Shown here piece after piece: positions 1 through 8,816 of a DNA stretch of 45,177 bases. The first letter of the stretch is position 1, and every line of letters begins with the position of its first letter. The notes under the pieces are model-generated. The model ran no database searches, was not told where the DNA came from, and was given only the letters and a program-made list of their open reading frames with translations. Where the stretch lies: the IMG/VR virus record IMGVR_UViG_3300025133_000211, positions 1-45,177 of that record, one strand, 5' to 3'. The position numbers and the translations under genes are program-made. Source of the stretch: a virus.

Positions 1-148
1 TTTCAGCACCCATGCGTGGGCGAATCGTCCCTCTGGTAAAGTCCACGTTGATGGCCATCGGTGAACGAACGCCGTCAGAGCGCATTCTCCACGGCAAGCA
101 GGTCGTCCCCAAAAACGGGCCATTCTCTCGGAAGAAATCAGTAGCCAT
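1..148 (-). CDS. N-terminal part of tail tubular/stabilisation protein (joins 43361-45177)
   Basis: This is the 5' end of the gene whose body lies at 43361-45177. The ATG is at 148-146 and overlaps the end of the upstream head-tail gene (stop at 138-140) by 11 bp. It adds twelve residues (MATDFFRENGPF and one Leu codon) in front of the Thr-Thr-Cys region and gives a protein of about 611 residues when the ends are joined. The frame is open to base 1, but residues beyond base 4 differ from the right-end copy because bases 1-3 do not match. Confidence 0.85.
   Translation of the reverse strand, partial: MATDFFRENGPFLGTTCLPWRMRSDGVRSPMAINVDFTRGTIRPRMGAE
4..129. repeat. Left copy of 126-bp terminal direct repeat
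   Basis: Bases 4-129 are identical to 45052-45177 (offset 45,048). The three bases before it (1-3, ttt) do not match the bases before the right copy (ccg). The repeat lies inside a coding sequence, which reads correctly only when the two ends are joined. It is therefore either an assembly overlap of a circular or permuted genome, or a true terminal redundancy. The sequence alone does not decide between these. Confidence 0.95.
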
Positions 149-947
149 TAAGCACCACCGTGGGGGTTCCAGTTATCTCTCGGTTCTCCAGCCACTTGAG
201 GAACATGTCCATCTTGTACTGCCATTGGGCCATGACGGGGTCTGTCTGCTCGTCTGAGCGCCCCTTTGCTGCTAGGACGGCCCCAAGTTCGATGATCGAT
301 TCCCAGGGCCGGAACATGGAGTTTGCTGTGTCAAAGATTTCGCTGGTTCCGCTGACGGCGTCGAAGGGTTTGATGTATTCTACTTGAATCTGGATGTCTG
401 AGCGTGGGACGGGAGACATAAACAGCCGGTGGCCTTGTAGCGCCCAAGCGTAAATGCGCGAGCTGGCCCCGGCAGACCAGTTGTTAGAGATTGTCCTTGG
501 AAGCCCGCTATCGTACTCGTAGTTGCTCGAACCTTGGTGCGTCAGGTTTTCGTGAAACATCGGCCTGGTGACGCTTCCTCGGTTGACTTCTTCGTATGGA
601 ATTCGGGGCAGCGGAATCGGCAGATTGTTTGCACTGGTGGATTCGGTGTTTTCTGTCATCGACACGAGGTAGATGTCGAAGTCATGCACCGCAAGCCCAC
701 CGGCTGTGTCTGTGCCATGTCCAGCGTTGTCTGCCGCTGAGAGATCGCAAGACCGGCTGTCCGCTGGCCACGTCCATGTATCTGTGCTTAGAGGGAGAAT
801 GGAAGGGTTGAGCCGCCTGACCATTTGCCACATGTCCATGCGGGCTTCGTTGATGAGGTCGTCTAGTTCTGTGGTTGACCAGTGCGCGTTGGCGGTGTCT
901 TCAAGACGCCGACTGACCTTGGTTCTGAGATTTGGAAGCGTTGTCAT
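138..947 (-). CDS. Head-tail connector (gp6/DUF6682-like) protein
   Basis: A 269-residue protein between the capsid group and the tail tubular protein. Its N-terminus (MTTLPNLRTKVSRRLEDT, then ...LDDLINEARMDMWQ) is the all-helical pattern of phage head-tail adaptor proteins, which sit under the portal and join it to the tail. The C-terminal third (SMFRPWESIIELGAVLAAKG) also looks like the compact helical end seen in podovirus adaptors. The start overlaps the upstream gene by 47 bp, and the end overlaps the next gene's ATG. Function is inferred from position and fold pattern; no catalytic site is expected. Confidence 0.55.
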   Translation of the reverse strand: MTTLPNLRTKVSRRLEDTANAHWSTTELDDLINEARMDMWQMVRRLNPSILPLSTDTWTWPADSRSCDLSAADNAGHGTDTAGGLAVHDFDIYLVSMTENTESTSANNLPIPLPRIPYEEVNRGSVTRPMFHENLTHQGSSNYEYDSGLPRTISNNWSAGASSRIYAWALQGHRLFMSPVPRSDIQIQVEYIKPFDAVSGTSEIFDTANSMFRPWESIIELGAVLAAKGRSDEQTDPVMAQWQYKMDMFLKWLENREITGTPTVVLNGY

Positions 948-1404
948 CTGGAGCCCATCCCTTTACCCGTGGTGGCAATCCCACCTTGTTGCGGATAGTG
1001 GGATCGTACCAGCAATTTAGCGCATCTTCAGTAGCGTAGTCCAGAGACTTGCGTGTCTCTTCGCTGCGCTTGGCCTTTCGGTCCTTCTGACGTTGGATGA
1101 GCAGGCGCTCGTATTCCTTGAGCGTCAACGCACGTTCTTTCTCCAGCATGGAGAGAATCCGTCCGTCGAGCGCCCCAGGAAATGAGCTAATTTGCATCAC
1201 AGGGATGTCCACATCCTCGTATGCACTGAGCGTGACATCCTCTAGCATCCCGTGTTGCCGGTGGCGACGGACTCGCTGGCAGATCCACCAGCTTTGAGAT
1301 CCGTAATTCCACTGAGCCGTCAGGTCAGCATCGAAGTCTCTGAGGGCACGGGCGAATTCTTGAGGAGGTCTAAGACCGCCCACTTTGCCCATCGAGATTG
1401 CCAT
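901..1404 (-). CDS. Virion-associated protein of unknown function
   Basis: A 167-residue protein in the head-to-tail block. The N-terminal part is rich in Trp, Arg and Gln (SWWICQRVRRHRQHG). A long charged helix follows (about residues 85-125, EKERALTLKEYERLLIQRQK), with a polar tail. The ATG at 1404 overlaps the TAA of the upstream gene (TAATG), so translation is probably coupled. I recognise no named family. Its place directly before the connector suggests a neck or head-completion role, which is inference only. Confidence 0.5.
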   Translation of the reverse strand: MAISMGKVGGLRPPQEFARALRDFDADLTAQWNYGSQSWWICQRVRRHRQHGMLEDVTLSAYEDVDIPVMQISSFPGALDGRILSMLEKERALTLKEYERLLIQRQKDRKAKRSEETRKSLDYATEDALNCWYDPTIRNKVGLPPRVKGWAPDDNASKSQNQGQSAS

Positions 1405-1940
1405 TAGAGACCAGCTCCGAAGTTCACGTCTGTGTAGTGGGTTCGGGCGTAGGCTCGGACAGTCCCTGCGGTAGCGCCAGAGGGATTGAAGTCGAACGTA
1501 ATTGACCCGCCGTTGCCTGGGGTGAAAGTACGCAATGCCTCAGTCAGGCCATCAGCATCCCAATCGAAGCTGCCGCGAAGAACGGAGTACACGCCTACTG
1601 CGCCTGCTGCCGCCACAGTCACGCCACTCAGGAATCGCGTTGTATCGACTCCGGCGCTATCTGACTTGAACCCAACGTCCATCTTGATGCTGGAATCTCC
1701 ACCAGAACCAGCGGTGGTGACTTCGACAATGATGTCATCAAGCACTTCTGTGTACCCAGCCCGCCCGATCTGACAGATATTCTCGCCAGAGGTGTTGCCC
1801 TCTCCGGTCACATCCCCAGCAAGGTCCACATACTGACCATTCTGCGGCTTCAGCCCAGGAGGCTGGATAGCCTCCATCATGTCGTTGACTGTTACCGGCT
1901 TGGTTGCATTAAGGGCTCCTGCCCCAGTTCCTACTGCCAT
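1404..1940 (-). CDS. Structural protein, possibly capsid decoration
   Basis: A 178-residue protein rich in Gly, Thr, Ala and Val, with beta-type spacing and no Cys pattern or catalytic motif. A strong AGGAGG site precedes the ATG at 1940. It lies second after the major capsid gene, where decoration, tail-tip or head-completion proteins are often encoded. The Gly/Thr-rich make-up (GDVTGEGNTSGENICQIG) fits a beta-sandwich surface protein. Identification is by position and composition only. Confidence 0.5.
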   Translation of the reverse strand: MAVGTGAGALNATKPVTVNDMMEAIQPPGLKPQNGQYVDLAGDVTGEGNTSGENICQIGRAGYTEVLDDIIVEVTTAGSGGDSSIKMDVGFKSDSAGVDTTRFLSGVTVAAAGAVGVYSVLRGSFDWDADGLTEALRTFTPGNGGSITFDFNPSGATAGTVRAYARTHYTDVNFGAGL

Positions 1941-1958
1941 TTTGAATTCCTCCTCAAA

Positions 1959-2402
1959 TTAGGCGATTGGGTCGAGTGGCTCTGCGCCACGCATTAGGAC
2001 GAAAGGGACAAACTCTGCGCCAGCACTTCCGGCTCCTCCGATGACAATTTGCATGGAGTCGCCCTTTTTCAGCCGCCTCTCGTCCTCGGTGTCTGCTGCG
2101 CTGTACCATGACAGTGTGCCGTCCGAGACGCGGAGGACAGTTCCAACCGCCTCGTCGCCGTCCATTGTCTTTGTGGCAACATAGGTCTTCGTAGCAGAAC
2201 CCGCGCTCTGGAATGTGACGGTATAGTCAGTGCCGTCGCCAGCCCCAACAACCATCAGGCCGACATCGAGAATGTCCTCGTCGCGGAAGAGCGCCGTTAC
2301 CAAGAATTTGGTGGCCCCGGCATTTCCCTTCAGGGGATCTTCTCTGCTGGCCACAAGCTGCGTGGAGAACCCAGGCAGCATATTATCCATGTCAATAGGC
2401 AC
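1959..2402 (-). CDS. Small capsid-adjacent structural protein
   Basis: A 147-residue protein directly after the major capsid gene. The open frame extends to 2438, but GTG at 2402 is the better start. AGGAGG sits seven bases upstream of it, and the frame before it overlaps the capsid stop. The sequence is beta-rich (TDYTVTFQSAGSATKTYVAT, KKGDSMQIVIGGAGSAG), as in head-decoration or tail-spike stabiliser proteins. It probably binds the capsid surface or vertices. This is an inference from position and composition. Confidence 0.5.
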   Translation of the reverse strand: MPIDMDNMLPGFSTQLVASREDPLKGNAGATKFLVTALFRDEDILDVGLMVVGAGDGTDYTVTFQSAGSATKTYVATKTMDGDEAVGTVLRVSDGTLSWYSAADTEDERRLKKGDSMQIVIGGAGSAGAEFVPFVLMRGAEPLDPIA

Positions 2403-2412
2403 AGCAGACCTC

Positions 2413-3732
2413 CTAGATGTCCTTGTGAAGATCGGCAACGAAGTCGGTGGAAACCTTGACTCCGTCGAATCGACCCAGACGGTTCAGGTTCGTAGCTCCG
2501 ATTCCGTAGTACATGCGCCAGTATGCCCAGTAAGCATCCTTACCATGGCTCTGCTTCAGCTTGCCACCGCCATCGGTGTCAGGACTCAGCTCTCGGATGA
2601 CGTTCTTGAACAGGTCTCCCGGCTCGACGGCGATCATCTCTTGGAAGCCCAAGTACGGATCTTCGACAATGCGAATCATCTTGCCATCGACGTTGATTGC
2701 TGGAGTCTTCTGACCCTTGGCAAAATCGATGTTTGTCGGGGCATACCGGACGTCATTTTCATAGAGGCGTCGGTGCTCACGGCTGATAGAGGGGTGCATC
2801 AGAAGGATGCAGTTCTTGCCACCGCGAGCCATGCAGGTCTTCACGAGTCGGTACGCCTGGTCCCAGTTGTATGGAACTTCGTTGGTGGACCGATTCAGAA
2901 TCCGGCTCTTCCATCGGCGGTATGCTCCGGTCCCGGTCTGCTTGATTCCGAAGAGAGTTCCTTCGGGGTACAGCGTGGTGTCGGGGGCGGACCCATCGGT
3001 TGTACCATCGGAGATGATGTACCGAAGGCCCTTGGCTTCCTTGCTTCCACCGGAGTGTCCGAAGGCGTCACCGAGAACGACGAGGTCTCCAACAGCGGTG
3101 TTGACATCGCCATCAAGCGTGATGGTTCCATTGTCCCAATCGATGCCCGTGATCTTTGCAGCCTTCTTGACGGTGGACCCGGTCGAGTCAGTGATCACCA
3201 CTCGGGTGTCAATGTCTTCGATGAACTGGGTGGCTCCGAAAGAGTACCCGTTGACGTGGGTCAGCGGGATGGCGGTTCCAGCGGTGTATGTGTTAGCCGA
3301 TGTGACCGTTGCCAAGGCTCCCGTGCCGTCGCCGTGAAGCGAGCGATTCAGGTGGAATGCAGCCTCGTCTTCAATCAGCTTCATCTGAAGAGTCAGATAA
3401 TCAGCGAAAGAACTGGAGGATGGACCGGCAATCTCAGTGGTCATTTTGTCAACATCTACGGTAGCATAGAAGCGACTGAGATTGGTGTTGGCTTGCTGCG
3501 TGGTGGAGGCGTCACCGACCGGCAGGAACTCGTTGGCTCCCCGGAAACCGACACCCTTCGCACCGCGAAGAAGCACTGCCCAGTAGATGGTCTCACCGAC
3601 CACCTTGGTTCGCTTCATCCCAAGGGAGGACAGGTCATTCCAAAGAAGAACCCGCTCACCGATAGCTTTGTTTAATGGGCCGGTGTAGACCCTCTTGAGC
3701 AATCCGCCCAACTGAGAAAGATCGACCGCCAT
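2413..3732 (-). CDS. Major capsid protein, HK97-like fold (predicted)
   Basis: A 439-residue protein just after the scaffold gene. Evidence: position portal-scaffold-capsid; a long N-terminal helical arm with a Tyr/Ala-rich stretch (YATVDVDKMTTEIAGP) where virion capsid proteins align their subunits; a central insertion rich in Gly/Asp (residues about 140-240); and a C-terminal P-domain-like end (KDAYWAYWRMYYGIGATNLN). RGGKNCILLMHPSISREHRR near residue 295 is typical of the coat family that forms T=7-type heads in podoviruses. A good Shine-Dalgarno site (AGGAGG) precedes the ATG. An antisense open frame of 481 codons crosses it and is treated as a shadow. Confidence 0.85.
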   Translation of the reverse strand: MAVDLSQLGGLLKRVYTGPLNKAIGERVLLWNDLSSLGMKRTKVVGETIYWAVLLRGAKGVGFRGANEFLPVGDASTTQQANTNLSRFYATVDVDKMTTEIAGPSSSSFADYLTLQMKLIEDEAAFHLNRSLHGDGTGALATVTSANTYTAGTAIPLTHVNGYSFGATQFIEDIDTRVVITDSTGSTVKKAAKITGIDWDNGTITLDGDVNTAVGDLVVLGDAFGHSGGSKEAKGLRYIISDGTTDGSAPDTTLYPEGTLFGIKQTGTGAYRRWKSRILNRSTNEVPYNWDQAYRLVKTCMARGGKNCILLMHPSISREHRRLYENDVRYAPTNIDFAKGQKTPAINVDGKMIRIVEDPYLGFQEMIAVEPGDLFKNVIRELSPDTDGGGKLKQSHGKDAYWAYWRMYYGIGATNLNRLGRFDGVKVSTDFVADLHKDI

Positions 3733-3733
3733 T

Positions 3734-4411
3734 TCAACCTCCTGATGTTTCGGTAAGCGGTTCTAACGATGCGCCCTGCGCGAGTGCATCCGCTAGTTCT
3801 GAGAACATTTCATGCGCCTCGTCCATGTTGTCTGGCATCGGCATTTCTGGTCCAAGCTCTTGTCCACGGAACATTGGCGGCTTTGGTATTGCTGCCTGCT
3901 CCGCTACCCCCTTCCTGACTTGGTCTCCGTATGTGTTCACGCCTTTCATCAGATTGCTTGCGACTGCTTCCGGAGTGGTTTGTTGGCCACTCTGTAACAC
4001 TGAGTATATAACAGCAGAAAAAGCCTCATGTAAAGGTTCAGGTACATTCTGCGCCTTGAGTGCCGAAGATACATCCCTCCCAAGCTGCCCCTGCATGGTG
4101 GTCACACCCAGGTTGTGGACTTGATCTTTAAGCGACCTGTTCTCCGTTTGCATCGCACTCATCTCCTTGAGCAGAGAGGAGAACTGCGGAGCGTAGGGGT
4201 CATCATTGTCCAGCCCATAATCTGCCGCCGTTCTTTGACGGGGCCGGGGGGCCATCGCCTGTTGACGCTGCTGCATCATCGCTTGCTGCTGCTGATAAAG
4301 CGGGGCTACCGCCTCTCGGACTGCGGATGCAATCGCAGCGGCAATGTCTCCCTGTGCGGGCTGCTGGGGTTGTTCTGGTTGGCTTGTGTCAATTGTGTGT
4401 TCGTCGCTCAT
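3734..4411 (-). CDS. Capsid scaffolding protein
   Basis: A 225-residue, acidic and Gln-rich protein between portal and capsid genes. The first half is Gln/Ala-rich (PLYQQQQAMMQQRQQ), the middle is a coiled coil (about residues 75-110, LLKEMSAMQTENRSLKDQV), and the C-terminus is short and charged. This is the usual shape of a scaffold that guides assembly of the procapsid and is then lost. The ATG overlaps the portal stop by one base (TGA/ATG), which implies coupled translation. No protease domain is visible, so scaffold removal would not be self-cleavage. Confidence 0.75.
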   Translation of the reverse strand: MSDEHTIDTSQPEQPQQPAQGDIAAAIASAVREAVAPLYQQQQAMMQQRQQAMAPRPRQRTAADYGLDNDDPYAPQFSSLLKEMSAMQTENRSLKDQVHNLGVTTMQGQLGRDVSSALKAQNVPEPLHEAFSAVIYSVLQSGQQTTPEAVASNLMKGVNTYGDQVRKGVAEQAAIPKPPMFRGQELGPEMPMPDNMDEAHEMFSELADALAQGASLEPLTETSGG

Positions 4412-6447
4412 TATCCACCTTGGTTTTCTTGTCGGGGACTCACCCCTGGATTACTCATTGCTCCAGGCGCTCCGTTCATCGTTGGAGCAAGATTCATCCC
4501 CCCCTCGCCCTGACCAAGTTGAGGCATCGGAGACGCCCCAGCAAGAACAGGGTTGCCTGGATTGTGCATCATCTGGATGTGCATGTTCAAGTGCGCGATT
4601 GTAATCTGCTTTATTTCATCGGGAAGTTCGTACCACTCTGGGCTCCGCAACCATTCCAAATGCTCATCGACATGGACCGGGTGGTCCTCATGTGGGAACA
4701 CAGGAGAAATCTGCTGACTCATCATCATCATGTCTTGCTCTTTGCGAGCCTGGGCTCTGGAGGGTTCATCGGCCCCAAGCAGCTTGCCCATCTCCCCGTG
4801 ACGCTGGAGTCTCCAGTACATTTGCAAGTCGGGGATGGCTCCAATCTGCCATGCCTCGTTTATCTGCTGCCGCCGCACTTCCTCGTTGTAGGGCATCAGC
4901 ATCGATGTCTCGATTCGCACCTTGATCCGGTCTGGAACGAAGTCGCGATGAAACAGCAAGACATCCATCGGACTGCCGGTCGGACCATAGATGTCGATGG
5001 TGCGTTCGATGGGGCCGTACTCCCGCCACAGAGCCAAAGCCAATTCGCTAGCATGTTCAACCGAGTGAGCAAGCGCCCGAATCGTTGGACCCCATTTCTG
5101 TCTGTCCGCTGCGAGGACAACCGCCGCTTGCCGCCCAGACATCAGACCCTTGTTCTCGCCCTTGCTCACCGAGTTGACCCCGGACAAAGATTCAATCAAG
5201 TCCTTGAGGCGATAGGGTTCCCGCTCCACCCAACTCGGAAGCATGGGAGGTGCAAGGAATGCAGGGGGCCGCTGACTGTTTCTGTTCACCTGTAGGATTC
5301 GACCTGGCACAGAGGAAACGCGAGTAATTCCGCGACTCATCGAGCCATCTTCAGCAACCAGGGCAGGGTTGCCGTGAAGCCGCCGATTCCTCTGGATATC
5401 TGTCTCACAGGAGTTGAGCGCCCTCTGCGCGTCTACCGCTTGCTCAAGTCCAGCCTCTCCCCAGATTGAATCGGGGATGCGGACATCCCAAATGGGATGG
5501 AAGGGGAGTTTCTTCGCTGGCAAATCGCCATGGTACAGACGGGTGTTACCGGCAACGCAGGTGTACACGCCGTTTGGAAACTCTAGCGAGGGGCGCTCGT
5601 AGTAGTGCAGGGTTCGGATGAGACCCGTTCGGTTCTCCCGGTCACCCGGCTTGCCGTAGTCATCGAGCATCTCGACAAAGCTGTCTGAGTCTACGTCGGG
5701 GGTCAGCTTGCTAGCCTTGGCCCCGTACACGTCTTTGAGTTGGTCAAGCTTGACGGTCTGACGATGAATGACATATCGGCAATTGCTCCAGACTTTCACA
5801 GGCTCTGGGAAGATATCGAAGGGGCTCGGCGCAACAAACCGCACGTCTCCCAGCATCGCCCACTTTGTCTTTGGCACCATCTGGGCTTCAAGCACAGGGT
5901 CGCCGCTCACCGACTTCATCGGCTGTCCGGTTTCTTCATCGATGACCGGAAGGAATTTCTCTTCGAGGACAATCTCTCCAGACTTGTCAAGCACCGGAAC
6001 CTGGGTGGGGTCACCAGCGTACAAGTCCCACATCGAGCCGAAGAATCCGGTTCCTGTCAGAAATGTCCAGGCCAATGCGTCATGGATAGATGTGCGGTAT
6101 TCTTTGTCGAAGTAGAAATAGCGCAGGATTCTCTCGCATGACCGAGCGTGTCGCCTCGACTCCCGGCCTGGGGCGCCCATGGCAACAACCGGCGTGGGTT
6201 CCTGGGTCAGAGCATTGGAGATCATCCCCCGCATCGTCTGATACAGCATGTTGCTGGTCACGTTGATGCTCTCGGCTGACTCGGCCCGAAGCGAGTTGAT
6301 CGAGACCATGCGGTCTCCGACAAAGACCCGGTCGGGTTCACCCCGTACCGCAGCCATCGTCGAAATCCACCGCTTGTGCCGGGGCCACATCCGGTCGCGG
6401 AGCAAGCGAAACCGCTGCTGTACTTCCTCGGGGGTAATCTTAGCCAT
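4411..6447 (-). CDS. Portal protein
   Basis: A 678-residue portal of the podovirus type. The N-terminal region carries helices with RFRLLRDRMWPRHKRWISTM. The central core has the family-like FLTGTGFFGSMWDLY and PSPFDIFPEP. Residues about 335-360 (DSIWGEAGLEQAVDAQRALN) match the stem/clip helix seen in P22-like and related portals. The long C-terminal Met/Pro/Gly-rich tail (from about 610) is disordered. It forms the dodecameric ring at the capsid vertex through which DNA enters. Its neighbours (terminase, scaffold, capsid) agree. The length is close to podovirus portals such as those of P22-type phages. Confidence 0.9.
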   Translation of the reverse strand: MAKITPEEVQQRFRLLRDRMWPRHKRWISTMAAVRGEPDRVFVGDRMVSINSLRAESAESINVTSNMLYQTMRGMISNALTQEPTPVVAMGAPGRESRRHARSCERILRYFYFDKEYRTSIHDALAWTFLTGTGFFGSMWDLYAGDPTQVPVLDKSGEIVLEEKFLPVIDEETGQPMKSVSGDPVLEAQMVPKTKWAMLGDVRFVAPSPFDIFPEPVKVWSNCRYVIHRQTVKLDQLKDVYGAKASKLTPDVDSDSFVEMLDDYGKPGDRENRTGLIRTLHYYERPSLEFPNGVYTCVAGNTRLYHGDLPAKKLPFHPIWDVRIPDSIWGEAGLEQAVDAQRALNSCETDIQRNRRLHGNPALVAEDGSMSRGITRVSSVPGRILQVNRNSQRPPAFLAPPMLPSWVEREPYRLKDLIESLSGVNSVSKGENKGLMSGRQAAVVLAADRQKWGPTIRALAHSVEHASELALALWREYGPIERTIDIYGPTGSPMDVLLFHRDFVPDRIKVRIETSMLMPYNEEVRRQQINEAWQIGAIPDLQMYWRLQRHGEMGKLLGADEPSRAQARKEQDMMMMSQQISPVFPHEDHPVHVDEHLEWLRSPEWYELPDEIKQITIAHLNMHIQMMHNPGNPVLAGASPMPQLGQGEGGMNLAPTMNGAPGAMSNPGVSPRQENQGG

Positions 6448-6450
6448 TGT

Positions 6451-6882
6451 TTAACGTCCGTAGCTTGAGCCGAAAGCGTTTTGGTTGAATGCGGCGAGAG
6501 GGCCTTGGGAGCGAAGCCACTCTTCTCGGGACATCCCCATTGCTTGGGCCTGAGCCCAAGTCATCCCAGCCTTCTCTGCTGTGCTTGGGGTTTGCATGGG
6601 TCGTCGAGGAGGAAGGGGTTGAGGCATTGCTCGTGGCTGCGGGCTTGGCTGCGACTGTCCAGGCTTTGGGCGCATCAGGTTGCTCACCAAAGAACTTGCG
6701 GCTGATGTGGCTATCTTCGCTAAAGGACTGACGGGAGCTACTGCTCCAGCACCCAGGGTCAGCAATCCGCCCAAAAAGCCACCACCGCCTTCCTCTGGCT
6801 GCGGCTGGTAGGAGATGGGCTGGGGGACAAACTGGTCAGAGTCAAGCTCAACTTGGTAAGGGAATGGGTGGAACGGGTTCAT
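6451..6882 (-). CDS. Small Pro/Gly-rich protein between terminase and portal
   Basis: A 143-residue protein. The N-terminus is Pro/Gln-rich, then a hydrophobic Gly/Ala segment (residues about 33-70, FLGGLLTLGAGAVAPVSP) that could insert in a membrane or pack as a helix, then another Pro/Gln run and a short helical end (MTWAQAQAMGMSREEWLRSQ). AGGAGG precedes the ATG at 6882. It sits exactly between the large terminase and the portal, where phages often carry a small virion or ejection protein. No family is recognised. Confidence 0.5.
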   Translation of the reverse strand: MNPFHPFPYQVELDSDQFVPQPISYQPQPEEGGGGFLGGLLTLGAGAVAPVSPLAKIATSAASSLVSNLMRPKPGQSQPSPQPRAMPQPLPPRRPMQTPSTAEKAGMTWAQAQAMGMSREEWLRSQGPLAAFNQNAFGSSYGR

Positions 6883-6890
6883 AAGTCCTC

Positions 6891-8816
6891 CTAAAAGAAC
6901 AGTTCGATCAACTCCTGCACTGTATCGTCACCAAGGGCTTCTGACAACAACCTATCGGCTTGCTCGTCCACCGGAGGGTCTCGGCTCCAATAGCTTTCGG
7001 CCCTCACGTCCCGCTCTGGAGGGCGCACAGGCTTCTCGTGGTGGGCGACCCAAGCAGCAATCATCAAAGCAAAAAGCAGGTCATCGTGACACCCATCGAG
7101 GTGGTCAGCCCTGCCCGATGCCTTGTCGTACACGAAGGTCGTCATCTGCTCAAGGATGGGTCTGGCGGTCACGTTGAGGGCGTCGGACATGATGAGCCCA
7201 TCGAGGTACGAGATGATGAGTTCTCGCGTCTTTGTGTCTGTCTTGAACCCAGGCTCAGAGGTGTGCTTGTTGCGCGTGACGTCAAATCTTTGACGGTAAA
7301 ATAGCCAAGGGTAACCGCTCTGGCTCAGGTAGTGGACGGTGAGATTGCCAGGGGCGTTGCTTTCCTGCGCGATGATGGCTCGGTTGTAATGCCAACCCAG
7401 CAGAAGCATCTGCTCGGCCAGCTCCTCGGGTTTCATTCGGTCGTCCTCGACCCAGGCTGCGACCGAATGGTCTGTGCAATCGAACACCACCGCTGTGCTA
7501 GCGTCCAGCCCCAGCCCGTGAGCAGCATCGCCACCGACCACATAGGCATGACCATCGACCGGCGGTGTCATCACCTTGATCTTTCCCTTCGGGTCACCGG
7601 CTGCGTTGCTCATCGGGTCAATGAGCCCGTCCTTCTCGAACATCCAATCCGCTGTTGTGGGCTTCAGGGTCATCGGCCAACCGTCCGCGCTCCGCTCGAT
7701 TAGCACCTGCACTTTCCGGTTGTCGAAGCGTGGAGTACCAGACGTTGCGAACGCGGATTGCCAGGTCGCCGGATACTCTACGTCGAAGGTCTCGGTTCTC
7801 CCACCCGTCTTGTTCTTGATGGCCCATCGACGCCACTTGAGTTGGTCCCAGCCCACGCCCTGATGCATCGCCAACAGAATCTCTTCCTCGTCAAGCTGCA
7901 ATCGAAGGGCTAGCTTCTCTGCGGTCTCTGAAATCCCGCTCTTCTGGTTGAGAACGAAGTCCGCAAAGATGGCTATTTCGTCGTCTTCTGGTGCCAGTTC
8001 GGGGCGTCCATGAGCAGCCAGCCAAGAACCCGTGTACTCGGGGTGGATGTGCCAAGGGAAGAAGAATGGCACGTATCCAGACTCACCGTTCACGCTACTG
8101 CGCCAAAGGTCGTAGAAAAAACCACCTTGACCATTGGCTGTGGATTCGAGGACTATCATGCTGCCGGGGGATTCGGGTACGGCCTGAGCAAACCCCCTAA
8201 AAACATCGTGCCCGTTCGGCCAGAACGCCACCTCGGAGGCGTGAAACAAGTCGATACGGTCGCCGCGACCAACGCCCGCACCACCCTGCCCGACACCCGT
8301 CTTCCTGCCCGCACCCCCGGCTGTTCTGACGCTGATGCGAGAGTTCAGCCCAGGCTTCTTGACGCGTTCTATCTCGGAAGGGTTGTCGAAGACCAGCTCT
8401 CCCATGTTGGCCCGTCGCTTCATCGGTCTGAGAAAGTCAGGCAGGTTGTTGAAGTACGTCTCCTGCATTCGGAAGATGACCTTCGATGTGTCGTCATCGT
8501 GAGCGCAGACAACAGCATTGCGGTTCTTTCCGAAGATAGAAGCGTGATGGATAGCTGCCTGTGCCCATGTGGAGATGCGGTGACGGCGAGCCTTGAGGAC
8601 GATGGCGCGAGCTGGACGCCCGGTGTTGGTGCATTCGTCTAGCCAATCTTGTAGCTGTCGGGGGGCCGGATAGAGAGTGCCGAATGGGACGGTGTCGCCT
8701 CCCTCGCTGACCACCTTGAAGTGGCTGGCATAGCAGTAGCGCGGGTCGTCCCTACACTTCCTGATATGCTGTAGGAGGAGTTCCTGCTCCCGAATGCTCA
8801 TTTTCTGTTGCGTCAT
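6891..8816 (-). CDS. terL: Terminase large subunit
   Basis: A 641-residue DNA-packaging motor. ATPase signals: a Walker A-like strand with KARRHRISTW (the usual Gly of the P-loop is Arg here) near residue 85, and a Walker B-like segment RIDLFHASEVAFW near residue 190. Nuclease signals: GGDAAHGLGLDAS near 430, AQESNAPGN near 485 and the C-terminal HDDLLFALM. The open frame runs to 8837, but ATG at 8816 has the GAGAGGGG purine run just before it and is preferred. It follows the small terminase by overlap and is followed by the portal block. Confidence 0.9.
   Translation of the reverse strand: MTQQKMSIREQELLLQHIRKCRDDPRYCYASHFKVVSEGGDTVPFGTLYPAPRQLQDWLDECTNTGRPARAIVLKARRHRISTWAQAAIHHASIFGKNRNAVVCAHDDDTSKVIFRMQETYFNNLPDFLRPMKRRANMGELVFDNPSEIERVKKPGLNSRISVRTAGGAGRKTGVGQGGAGVGRGDRIDLFHASEVAFWPNGHDVFRGFAQAVPESPGSMIVLESTANGQGGFFYDLWRSSVNGESGYVPFFFPWHIHPEYTGSWLAAHGRPELAPEDDEIAIFADFVLNQKSGISETAEKLALRLQLDEEEILLAMHQGVGWDQLKWRRWAIKNKTGGRTETFDVEYPATWQSAFATSGTPRFDNRKVQVLIERSADGWPMTLKPTTADWMFEKDGLIDPMSNAAGDPKGKIKVMTPPVDGHAYVVGGDAAHGLGLDASTAVVFDCTDHSVAAWVEDDRMKPEELAEQMLLLGWHYNRAIIAQESNAPGNLTVHYLSQSGYPWLFYRQRFDVTRNKHTSEPGFKTDTKTRELIISYLDGLIMSDALNVTARPILEQMTTFVYDKASGRADHLDGCHDDLLFALMIAAWVAHHEKPVRPPERDVRAESYWSRDPPVDEQADRLLSEALGDDTVQELIELFF

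Noticed and set aside
2230-3675. 481-codon open frame antisense to the capsid gene
   Set aside because: It covers almost exactly the capsid gene in the opposite strand, has no ribosome site and reads as low-order sequence. Long antisense frames are a usual effect of strong codon bias in capsid genes.
4327-5295. 322-codon open frame antisense to the portal gene
   Set aside because: Same reason as above; shadow of a high-confidence portal with no protein-like motifs.
8010-8642. 210-codon open frame antisense to the large terminase
   Set aside because: Shadow; terminase motifs lie in the other strand.
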